A program made the position numbers and the translations under genes. Positions 1-5,422 of a stretch of 8,725 nucleotides of DNA are shown piece after piece. The stretch covers positions 1 through 8,725 of the forward strand of contig JAGLYT010000051.1 in NCBI GenBank assembly GCA_023132075.1. Reading direction: 5' to 3'. How positions within the stretch are numbered: position 1 is the first letter of the stretch; each line of letters starts with the position of its first letter. Source of the DNA: a bacterium (lineage in GTDB: Bacteria; CBDUZB01; JAGLHV01). The notes beneath the pieces were generated by a model. It was not told the origin of the DNA, did not search any database, and worked only from the letters and a program-made list of their open reading frames with translations.

Positions 1-185
1 AATTTGAAACCACCGAAGCCCTGGTTAAACAACTAAAAGACGATTCAGCAAAAACATCAAAAGAATTAGAATCCATCGAAACAACCTACAAAAATCTAAA
101 AAAGAAAAAGAACACCCTGGAAGCCACCATAAGACAATTAAGTACTCTGCCAAAACCAAAGGAAGAAAAGAAAGCAGGGCATTAA
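1..185 (+). CDS. Small charged coiled-coil protein, copy A (5' end missing)
   Basis: The reading frame enters from outside the window (first full codon at base 3) and ends with TAA at 183-185. It aligns without gaps, codon for codon, to the gene starting at 4221: base 1 here corresponds to base 4261 there. The missing part is therefore probably only 13 codons, giving a protein of about 74 residues. The visible part is almost entirely charged and polar and probably helical, with heptad-like spacing (KELESIETTYKNLKKKKNTL) and a Lys/Glu-rich tail ending KKAGH. No signal peptide, membrane segment or catalytic motif is seen. The next gene, a lipoprotein, starts 42 bases downstream on the same strand, so co-transcription is likely. 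Codons such as ACC, GCC and CTG are commoner here than in the following genes and resemble the relaxase gene. I do not recognise the family; a small DNA- or protein-binding accessory factor of the mobile element is only a guess. Confidence 0.7.
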   Translation, partial: FETTEALVKQLKDDSAKTSKELESIETTYKNLKKKKNTLEATIRQLSTLPKPKEEKKAGH

Positions 186-227
186 AGAAAATTTAAAATT
201 TGTTTACTAATTGTTAGGAGGAAAGAA

Positions 228-821
228 ATGAAACGAATAATATTTTTATTATTGATTTTGCAGTTATTAAATTTTGGTTGTGCAAAAAAAGAAGGGAAAG
301 ACATTACAAAAAAATCAACCCTTAGAAATGCCTTTCTATTAGAAGCCAAAGGGGAATACAGTAAAGCAATTGAAAAATTTAAAAAAGTGTCTCCAAATGA
401 TGAGAAATATAATAAAGCTCAAGAATCAATAGCAAGGTGTGAAAAGAAAATTATAGAAGCAAAAGAACAATCAAAAATTATCCAAAAGAAAGAAAAAGAA
501 GTAGTGGAAAAAGTATACTTTAAACAAGTCGGATATTATAAAAAGAAACTGCCTAATGGTAGCAATAAGAGAGTTTTTTCTGTTTATACCCCATCTAATA
601 ATGGGGAAGCAATGAAACAATATGGAAGAAAACAGATGTATTCGGCTGGTGGGACAACTTCTGTTTTCTTTTTTAATAATTTAGATAATACTCCCGATGT
701 TACGTTTGTTGCAGAAAATTTTGATAAAAACTATAAAAAATATTGGATAGCATTATACGTTAAAGGAACAACAGGAAAAGAGTCATTAACAAATAACAAA
801 GGACAACTTATTACAGAATAA
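228..821 (+). CDS. Small lipoprotein with TPR-like helical part and conserved C-terminal domain of unknown function
   Basis: A 197-residue protein. The start is set by a strong Shine-Dalgarno AGGAGG at 216-221, six bases before ATG. Residues 1-18 form a short basic and hydrophobic export signal ending in a Cys (LLNFGC, Cys18). This resembles a lipobox, although Asn at -3 and Phe at -2 are atypical. Residues 35-75 (LEAKGEYSKAIEKFKKVSP) look like a degenerate TPR or helical hairpin, followed by a Lys/Glu-rich helix to about residue 97. The C-terminal part (about 98-197) is predicted to contain beta structure and carries aromatic and Gly-rich stretches (GGTTSVFFFNNLDNTPD, YWIALYVKGTTGKE). The likely location is the periplasm, anchored to a membrane. 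It lies between small-gene copy A and the 840 gene (18-base gap), probably in one operon. I do not recognise a named family, so the function is unknown. Confidence is high that it is a real gene and moderate that it is lipidated. Confidence 0.85.
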   Translation: MKRIIFLLLILQLLNFGCAKKEGKDITKKSTLRNAFLLEAKGEYSKAIEKFKKVSPNDEKYNKAQESIARCEKKIIEAKEQSKIIQKKEKEVVEKVYFKQVGYYKKKLPNGSNKRVFSVYTPSNNGEAMKQYGRKQMYSAGGTTSVFFFNNLDNTPDVTFVAENFDKNYKKYWIALYVKGTTGKESLTNNKGQLITE

Positions 822-839
822 CTAGTTATATATAAAAAA

Positions 840-1568
840 ATGAATAAAAAAGAAGAAAAAATTTATTTAGAAAAATTTAAAGACCAGTATCCTGATTTTC
901 CAAAGGGTAATATAAGGGTCCCTAACCCCAAAGAAAACGCACCTGATTTTTTAATTGACGATATCGTGTTTGGTGTTGAGGTAACAGAGGTTTTTAAAAA
1001 GTGTTTCCCTAATCAAACATGTAAACAATTAATTGAACAGGAAAGGCAAATAGTAATAAATATAGCAAGAAATAAATGTCTTTCAGCTTTTGTTCCTGGA
1101 GTTAGTGCTTTTATTTTCTTTAATAACAACAAACTAAATAAAAGTGATCGTAATGCGGTTGGTGAAAAATTATCAAATATTATTAAAAATAATATACCTG
1201 AAATTAAAACATTACTGACTATTGAAAATGATCTTCCTTCCCAAATTAGCTCAATTATGCTTTATAGACCAAAAGAGGATTGTAATCATCATTGGTCAAC
1301 CGTACCTGTAGGTTGGCTGGATGAAAATTTAATAAAAATTCTTCAGAATGCCTTAGATTCTAAGGAAGAGAAACTTATATCGAAATACTTAAAGAAATGT
1401 AGTACTTGTTGGTTACTAATTACATCCCATGGATGGAAACCATCATCTTTTTTGGAGGCTTCAAAAGAAACTATAAATCACAAATACAGTTCATCTTTTG
1501 ATAAAGCCTTTTACTTTGAAGGATACACAGAGAGGCTAATTGAATTGAAACTTATAAAAAACGCATAA
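840..1568 (+). CDS. Hypothetical protein with PD-(D/E)XK-nuclease-like core
   Basis: A 242-residue protein, soluble, with no signal peptide. No clear Shine-Dalgarno precedes the ATG: the upstream sequence is only TATATAAAAAAA, so translation may depend on coupling to the lipoprotein gene 18 bases upstream. Near the N-terminus, NAPDFLID (Asp36) followed by FGVEVTEV (Glu47-Val-Thr49) matches the spacing of the PD-(D/E)XK nuclease core. Thr stands where the usual catalytic Lys would be, and Lys53/Lys54 or Gln/Glu in the next helix (LIEQERQIV, 64-72) could compensate. The C-terminal half contains a hydrophobic strand with Trp (CWLLITSHGWKPSS, 190-203) and FDKAFYFE (220-227), as in uncharacterised nuclease-fold proteins of genomic islands. 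I infer a DNA- or RNA-cleaving or degenerate nuclease-fold protein, possibly defence-related. Without a structure or profile search, the plain call is a hypothetical protein. Confidence 0.8.
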   Translation: MNKKEEKIYLEKFKDQYPDFPKGNIRVPNPKENAPDFLIDDIVFGVEVTEVFKKCFPNQTCKQLIEQERQIVINIARNKCLSAFVPGVSAFIFFNNNKLNKSDRNAVGEKLSNIIKNNIPEIKTLLTIENDLPSQISSIMLYRPKEDCNHHWSTVPVGWLDENLIKILQNALDSKEEKLISKYLKKCSTCWLLITSHGWKPSSFLEASKETINHKYSSSFDKAFYFEGYTERLIELKLIKNA

Positions 1569-1651
1569 ACCCCACCCCAACACTTCGTTCCGTTTTATTT
1601 AATGTATGTTCGTTCACCAAATGATTTTTCGTTAACACTCAAAAACATTTT

Positions 1652-1671
1652 TTTCTTGCTTACGCAAGAAA
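1652..1671. repeat. Perfect inverted repeat (8-bp stem, 4-base loop)
   Basis: TTTCTTGC (1652-1659), loop TTAC, then GCAAGAAA (1664-1671) form a perfect hairpin in the intergenic region. No run of T follows the stem on either strand, so it is not a good intrinsic terminator. It could be a protein-binding site or a leftover of a small repeat element. Confidence 0.6.
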
Positions 1672-1786
1672 TCCGTTCACCAGTTACTTTGCTCCGTTCT
1701 CACTCCGCAAACAAACTACAAACAATAAACAACTCCACTCCGGTTTTTCCCCACCCCACAGACAAACTTACCAACCGATTTTCTCC

Positions 1787-1815
1787 TTGAATACTTTTTT
1801 AAAATATGATATTTT
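1787..1815 (+). promoter_or_regulatory. Weak candidate promoter for the FlgO/CsgG-TPR gene
   Basis: TTGAAT (1787-1792) and TATTTT (1810-1815) are separated by 17 bases, each matching four of six sigma70 consensus positions. A closer match to a -10 box, TATGAT at 1805-1810, lies at poor spacing from that -35. The elements sit 35-63 bases before the ATG and overlap the AT palindrome at 1798-1818. The sequence is very AT-rich, so chance matches are easy and this is tentative. Confidence 0.3.
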
Positions 1816-1818
1816 AAA
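1798..1818. promoter_or_regulatory. 21-bp palindrome, possible operator upstream of the FlgO/CsgG-TPR gene
   Basis: Arms TTTAAAATAT (1798-1807) and ATATTTTAAA (1809-1818) are perfect reverse complements around a single central G. The palindrome lies 31 bases before the ATG of the 1850 gene and overlaps its candidate -10 box, a typical position for a repressor site. The composition is only A and T in the arms, so a chance origin is possible. Confidence 0.4.
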
Positions 1819-1849
1819 GTAAATATGCTAACTAAAAAGGAAAAATCAA

Positions 1850-3454
1850 ATGAAATTCCCTAAAACAATATTAGTTCTCGTGGGCATTAGTCTTTTATGC
1901 AGTTGTGCAACTCCCCAAAAAAAAATAATTTCAACAGAAGAATTCTTTAAGTTACCAAAAGATAAAACAAGTCCCTTTAAAATTCCACCGGAAGAAAAGC
2001 CAAAAATTAAAATAATAGAAAAGAAAGTCATTGCAGTAATGAAATTTGAAAATCTCAGCAAAAACCCAAAATTTGATTGGCTATGTGATGGAATTGCTTC
2101 CACCTTGGTTAGCAAATTAGGAAATGTAAAAAAAATTCGGTTAGTGGAAAGAAGTCAGGTAGTTAAATCTTTACAGGAGATAAACTTTAATATGTCCGGA
2201 GTGGTAGATGAAAAAACAGCAGTCAGTGCCGGAAAAATTTTAGGTGCAGAAATTATGGTTATAGGTGAATTTCAAAAATCTGCTGACCAGATGAGAATAA
2301 CTGCCCGATTTGTAGATGTAGCTACAGGAAATATAATTAACACTGCCGAAGCTACAGGCGGTTATAATGATATATTCAGTTTGCAGGATAAGATTGCCTT
2401 CAATCTACTTAAAACATTGGGTATAAAAGTTAAAGTTGCAGAACAAAAAAAGATACAAAAAAAACCAACAGAATCATTAACTGCTTACGAATGGGTGGAA
2501 AAAGCATCAGAACATTGGAGCAAGAAAGAAGAAAAAATTACTGAAGAAGATATAAATCTTATAATTAAATATTGTAAAAAAGCCTTAAAATTAGACTCTG
2601 ATTATATGTTGGCGCATTATAATCTTGGGGTGGCATATAAGGAGAAGGGTTTATATGATAAAGCAATAGAGGAGTATAAAGAAGCAATAAGGCTTAATCC
2701 TGATTTTGCGTATGCACATTGTGGGCTTGGTGTGGCATATGGGAAAAGGGGTTTGTGGAAGAAGGCGATAGAGGAATATAAAGAGGCGATAGAAATAGAC
2801 CTTGATTATGAGTATGCACATTTTAATCTTGGGCTGGCTTATGAGAAAAGGGGATTAAATACTAAGGCGACAGAGGAATTTAAAGAAGTAATCCGGATAA
2901 ACCCTAATTTAGCAGATGCTCATTATAATCTTGGTGTGGCATATAGGAATAAGGGTTTATATGATAAAGCAATAGAGGAATGTAAAGAAGCAATAAGGCT
3001 TAATCCTGATTTTGCGAATGCACATTGTAATCTTGGTTTTATTTATAGAAATAAGGGTTTGTATGATAAAGCGATAAAGGAGTATAAAGAAGCAATACGA
3101 ATAAAGCCTGATTTTGCGAATGCACATTATAATCTTGGGCTGGTTTATGAAAATAAGGGATTATATAATAAAGCGATAGAGGAGCATAAAGAAGCAATAC
3201 GAATAAAGCCTGATTTTGCGTATGCACATTACGGTCTTGGTGGGGCTTATTATGAACAAAGATTATTTGATAAAGCGATAGAGGAATTTAAAGAAGCAAT
3301 AAGGATTAATCCTGATTTTGCGAATGTTCATTATGGGCTTGGGGTGATTTATTCATTCTTAGGTAGACGAGGAGATGCACTTGAAGAATATAAAATATTG
3401 AAGGATCTGGACAAAAAATTAGCTAATAAACTTTTTAATTTTATTTATAAATAA
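1850..3454 (+). CDS. Lipoprotein with FlgO/CsgG-like domain and eight C-terminal TPRs
   Basis: A 534-residue protein. The ATG is preceded by an AAAAAGGA ribosome-binding site ending at 1841, eight bases away. Residues 1-19 are a signal peptide with lipobox LCSC (Cys19). Residues about 58-195 resemble the CsgG/FlgO family: KKVIAVMKFENLS, then GIASTLVSKL, RLVERSQVVKSLQE, AGKILGAEIMVIGEF and RITARFVDVATGNII. That family sits on the periplasmic face of the outer membrane, in curli export or flagellum-associated assemblies; CsgG itself forms a pore. After a Lys/Glu-rich linker, residues 251-520 hold eight 34-residue TPRs (consensus NPDFANAHYNLGVAYENKGLYDKAIEEYKEAIRI), a protein-binding scaffold. 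The last repeat and tail (GDALEEYKILKDLDKKLANKLF) recur at the end of the 4461 protein. It probably works as a periplasmic adaptor rather than a curli pore, because no Csg or flagellar genes are nearby. Small-gene copy B follows after 25 bases and is probably co-transcribed. Confidence 0.9.
   Translation: MKFPKTILVLVGISLLCSCATPQKKIISTEEFFKLPKDKTSPFKIPPEEKPKIKIIEKKVIAVMKFENLSKNPKFDWLCDGIASTLVSKLGNVKKIRLVERSQVVKSLQEINFNMSGVVDEKTAVSAGKILGAEIMVIGEFQKSADQMRITARFVDVATGNIINTAEATGGYNDIFSLQDKIAFNLLKTLGIKVKVAEQKKIQKKPTESLTAYEWVEKASEHWSKKEEKITEEDINLIIKYCKKALKLDSDYMLAHYNLGVAYKEKGLYDKAIEEYKEAIRLNPDFAYAHCGLGVAYGKRGLWKKAIEEYKEAIEIDLDYEYAHFNLGLAYEKRGLNTKATEEFKEVIRINPNLADAHYNLGVAYRNKGLYDKAIEECKEAIRLNPDFANAHCNLGFIYRNKGLYDKAIKEYKEAIRIKPDFANAHYNLGLVYENKGLYNKAIEEHKEAIRIKPDFAYAHYGLGGAYYEQRLFDKAIEEFKEAIRINPDFANVHYGLGVIYSFLGRRGDALEEYKILKDLDKKLANKLFNFIYK
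2600..3415 (+). repeat. Eight tandem 102-base TPR-coding repeats
   Basis: Units of 102 bases (34 codons) start at 2600, 2702, 2804, 2906, 3008, 3110, 3212 and 3314. They are strongly conserved at the DNA level, not only as protein: the words GATTTTGCG, ATGCACATT and AAAGAAGCAATA recur from unit to unit. The second half of unit 1 running into unit 2 (2647-2722) matches unit 4 running into unit 5 (2953-3028) with about three differences in 76 bases. This points to recent duplication or gene conversion. Confidence 0.9.
3374..3454 (+). repeat. 81-base C-terminal coding repeat, first copy
   Basis: The final 27 codons, including the stop, of the 1850 gene align without gaps to 5283-5363 at the end of the 4461 gene. 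Both encode (D)ALEE-KILK-LDK--AN-LFN-I-K and share the word AAAATATTGAAGGA. The two TPR genes therefore share ancestry at their 3' ends, whatever the origin of their N-terminal domains. Confidence 0.8.
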
Positions 3455-3479
3455 TTTAACAACAAAAAAGGAGTCCCCC

Positions 3480-4127
3480 ATGGTAAAACTAACCACTAAA
3501 ATTTTTGGGAAGGACTACAAATTTGACAGCACCAAAGTTCTACACTCTTATAAAGAAAGAAAAGATATCCACAAGAAATTAGTAGATCTGTTAGAGAAAA
3601 AAAGAGACGATGAATACATTAAGTTGGCTCTTGGAATAACAGACCCTATGGGTAATTTTAGTGCAGACGAACATAATCTAGGTCCACAAATTTTGACACA
3701 AAACCGCTCCGAAAGTATAGTTAAATTAGCTCAAAATTTGAGGTGTTGTTTAGATGTATCCCATATTCCGGACACTATATACAAAGCAAATTTAAACAAT
3801 TTAAAGATTAGTGTTGGTTCTGAAATGGCGATGATGTTACGGCCTCAAGATTTTTGGGTTGCAAATGTTCGAACTATTTGGGCACATCTTCTTATTAAAC
3901 ATGAGTGTGATCGTAAAAAAGCCAATAAAGAATTAGAGCTATATCGAGATAATGATATGAATTCTAAAATGGCTTATGAGCTTTGGAAATATATTTATCT
4001 TTCTATGGAGACACACCTTAACAAAATATATAAAGAAGTGAAAATAATGAAAAAAGCACCCGAACAATTTAAATATTTATGGATAGACAGTATCTGTAAT
4101 CAATGTTATGAGCGAAAAGATGAATGA
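3480..4127 (+). CDS. Unrecognised protein with N-terminus shared with the small coiled-coil gene (copy B, chimera)
   Basis: A 215-residue soluble protein. The ATG at 3480 has a clear AAAAAAGGAG site ending at 3473, six bases upstream. Residues 1-21 (MVKLTTKIFGKDYKFDSTKV) match the start of the 4221 product (MVKLTTKISGKEYKFETTEA), and the leader from GGAG to the ATG matches too. Beyond about residue 22 the two are unrelated, although residues 24-47 here remain charged and helical. The body (48-215) has features of a compact, mainly helical domain: LRCCLDVSHIP (88-97), ISVGSEMAMMLRPQDFWVANVRTIWAHLLIKHECD (110-144) and MAYELWKYIYLSMETHLNKIYKE (164-186). A C-terminal CNQC (206-209) could bind a metal. 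I do not recognise the family. The shared start suggests that the small gene's translation start was fused to a different coding body. The gene follows the TPR gene by 25 bases and is probably in its operon. Confidence 0.85.
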   Translation: MVKLTTKIFGKDYKFDSTKVLHSYKERKDIHKKLVDLLEKKRDDEYIKLALGITDPMGNFSADEHNLGPQILTQNRSESIVKLAQNLRCCLDVSHIPDTIYKANLNNLKISVGSEMAMMLRPQDFWVANVRTIWAHLLIKHECDRKKANKELELYRDNDMNSKMAYELWKYIYLSMETHLNKIYKEVKIMKKAPEQFKYLWIDSICNQCYERKDE

Positions 4128-4155
4128 TTTTGTATATCCTAATCCCTCCCCCACA

Positions 4156-4184
4156 TTGACTTTTCCTTCCCTTTTTGTTACCAT
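4156..4184 (+). promoter_or_regulatory. Candidate sigma70 promoter upstream of small-gene copy C
   Basis: TTGACT (4156-4161, five of six consensus bases) and TACCAT (4179-4184, four of six) are spaced by 17 bases, inside the C/T-rich gap between the 3480 and 4221 genes. Transcription would start around 4191, shortly before the ribosome-binding site. It could drive copy C, the 4461 gene and the 5423 gene. Confidence 0.4.
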
Positions 4185-4220
4185 ATCCCATATTACAACT
4201 TGCAACAAAAGGAGTTCCCC

Positions 4221-4391
4221 ATGGTAAAACTAACCACAAAAATTTCCGGCAAAGAATACAAATTCGAAACCACCGAAGCCCTGGTCAAACAACTAAAAGA
4301 CGATTCAGCCAAGACATCAAAAGAATTAGAATCCATAGAAACAACCTATAAAAAACTAAAAAAGAAAAAAACACCCTGGAAACTACCATAA
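4221..4391 (+). CDS. Small charged coiled-coil protein, copy C, shortened by a 1-base frameshift
   Basis: The ATG at 4221 is chosen over an in-frame TTG at 4200 because AAAAGGAG ends at 4214, six bases before it, and because the 3480 gene starts at the same residue (MVKLTTK). The frame encodes 56 residues and stops at 4389-4391. Compared with copy A, seven substitutions (six of them synonymous) occur over the first ~117 aligned bases. One G is then missing in the Lys-rich stretch, leaving a run of seven A at about 4363-4371, which shifts the frame to end in TPWKLP. Read with the missing base restored, the frame continues NTLETTIRQLTTTEKTKE and stops with TAA at 4424-4426, for 68 residues. It may be a fresh pseudogene, a still-working shorter form, or a product of slippage on the A run. 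The 4461 gene begins 34 bases after the restored stop. Confidence 0.6.
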   Translation: MVKLTTKISGKEYKFETTEALVKQLKDDSAKTSKELESIETTYKKLKKKKTPWKLP

Positions 4392-4399
4392 GACAATTA
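4261..4399 (+). repeat. Second copy of the sequence at 1-140
   Basis: Bases 4261-4399 match 1-140 with scattered substitutions and one single-base deletion. Similarity falls off after the shared AGACAATTA. The two copies lie about 4.26 kb apart in direct orientation, so recombination between them could excise or duplicate the intervening genes (lipoprotein, nuclease-like, CsgG-TPR and chimera). Confidence 0.85.
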
Positions 4400-4460
4400 A
4401 CTACAACCGAAAAGACCAAAGAATAAAAATAAAGGAGAAAAAAATCAGAAAGGAGGTAAA

Positions 4461-5363
4461 TTGAAGAAATTTATTTGCTTACTTTTCCTTGTTAGCGTGC
4501 TTTTTTGTAATAATCTTACAGGAGAAGAAACCCGCTTACCAGAAGACATTTATAATCCATACGCAGGAGAGAAGGCATTTGGAGACGCATTCATAAAATC
4601 GTTTGAAAAGGCTCAAGATCGAGCGTGGGAAAAACAAATAAGGCAAGAACTTCAAAATCAAACAAAATATAATTGGGAATCCACTCCGAAAGTTGATTTA
4701 GATGCTTGGCATAAAAAACAGATGAAAGCTATGGAAACTTATATGGATCAATCGAGATCTGTTTTAATTATCAATTTAGGAGAACCACAAAGTATCATTG
4801 ATAATGGAGAAGAAGGAGAAATTTATATTTATAAATCCTATGGTCATTGGTTTATAAACAGTTATATTTTTTTTCTTTCAAAAGATGGAACAATTTATTA
4901 TGGGGTAGTTAAAACCTCTTTTTCAAACAGAAGTTTTACAAAAGATGTATCTGTGAGTGGGTATTATCGTAAAGATGAAATTTATGTTAGACCTCACCAT
5001 CGTTCAAGTCCTGATGGAGTAAAATGGAATAATTATGGTAGACCAAGTTCTAAACAACATCGTTACGATTATGATGATGAGGCAATAAAAAAGGCTAAAG
5101 ACGCAATCCAGATAAATCCTAATTTGGCAGAAACTCATTATAAACTCGGGGAAATTTATTTTGAAAAAGGTTTATGTGAGTTAGCGATAGAAGAATATAA
5201 GAAAGCAATAAAGATAAATCCAAATTTTGCAAATGCTCATTATGATATTAGCTTGGTTTATTGGACTATAGGTAAACAAAAAGACGCCCTTGAGGAATGC
5301 AAAATATTGAAGGAATTAGACAAAGAAAAAGCTAATGAACTTTTTAACTTAATTCATAAATAA
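4461..5363 (+). CDS. Exported protein with unknown N-terminal domain and C-terminal TPRs
   Basis: A 300-residue protein starting with TTG. The start is supported by AGGAGG at 4451-4456, four bases upstream, and by the signal peptide that begins exactly there (MKKFICLLFLVSVLFCNNLTGEE). Cys16 follows Phe, so a lipobox is doubtful; secretion to the periplasm is the safer call. Residues 30-100 are helical and charged. Residues 100-150 (VLIINLGEPQSIIDNGEEGEIYIY, FFLSKDGTIYYGVV) resemble small beta-rich domains found in envelope lipoproteins of the SmpA/BamE type, by pattern only. A Tyr/His/Arg-rich linker (165-205) leads into a truncated TPR and two full TPRs (about 221-288). The tail KDALEECKILKELDKEKANELF matches the end of the 1850 protein. 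It lies between small-gene copy C and the 5423 gene. The function is unknown; it is likely a periplasmic scaffold related to the FlgO/CsgG-TPR protein. Confidence 0.88.
   Translation: MKKFICLLFLVSVLFCNNLTGEETRLPEDIYNPYAGEKAFGDAFIKSFEKAQDRAWEKQIRQELQNQTKYNWESTPKVDLDAWHKKQMKAMETYMDQSRSVLIINLGEPQSIIDNGEEGEIYIYKSYGHWFINSYIFFLSKDGTIYYGVVKTSFSNRSFTKDVSVSGYYRKDEIYVRPHHRSSPDGVKWNNYGRPSSKQHRYDYDDEAIKKAKDAIQINPNLAETHYKLGEIYFEKGLCELAIEEYKKAIKINPNFANAHYDISLVYWTIGKQKDALEECKILKELDKEKANELFNLIHK
5283..5363 (+). repeat. 81-base C-terminal coding repeat, second copy
   Basis: This is the partner of 3374-3454, of identical length and in frame, including the stop codon TAA. The preceding TPR bases (for example GAAGAATATAAGAAAGCAAT) are also related to the TPR units of the 1850 gene. 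The 4461 gene could thus have received its 3' part from that gene or from a common ancestor. Confidence 0.8.
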
Positions 5364-5422
5364 AAATCGGTGAAAAAATGTATTAATTGTTTGGTAGAAA
5401 AAAATAAGGAAGTAAATTTATT

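Larger units (their letters stand above)
1569..1849. other. Intergenic region, G-poor, with hairpin, short direct repeats and AT palindrome
   Basis: This 281-base stretch separates the 840 and 1850 genes and shows no convincing gene. The + strand is rich in C and T and poor in G. It contains four CGTTC words, two of which extend to a 9-base direct repeat CGTTCACCA (1611-1619 and 1674-1682). It also holds a perfect 8-bp hairpin at 1652-1671 and an AT palindrome at 1798-1818, next to possible promoter elements. A 62-codon open frame across 1602-1790 has low-complexity composition and no ribosome-binding site, and is taken as chance. The region could be the decayed remnant of an older sequence or a regulatory spacer. 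Confidence 0.6.

Noticed and set aside
1652-1671. Hairpin considered as an intrinsic terminator for the 840 gene
   Set aside because: The stem is not followed by a T run on either strand and begins about 80 bases after the stop codon.
1602-1790. 62-codon open frame on the + strand in the gap before the 1850 gene
   Set aside because: It has no ribosome-binding site, a low-complexity C/T-rich composition and codon use unlike any neighbour, and it overlaps the hairpin and repeats.
1846-3227. Open frames on the - strand opposite the FlgO/CsgG-TPR gene (1846-2115 and 3039-3227)
   Set aside because: They are antisense to clear signal-peptide and TPR coding sequence. The second merely reflects the repeat periodicity.
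2600-3415. Regularly spaced repeats that could suggest a CRISPR array
   Set aside because: The 102-base period is 34 codons, the whole repeat is translated as TPRs, and there are no unique spacers between constant repeats.
4200-4220. TTG at 4200 as the start of small-gene copy C
   Set aside because: It would place the Shine-Dalgarno inside the gene. The ATG at 4221 has ideal spacing and matches the start of the 3480 gene.
4363-4371. Programmed -1 frameshift site in copy C
   Set aside because: The A7 run is preceded by G, so it does not form a proper X-XXY-YYZ heptamer in the reading frame, and I see no clear downstream structure. A plain deletion is simpler, though slippage is not excluded.
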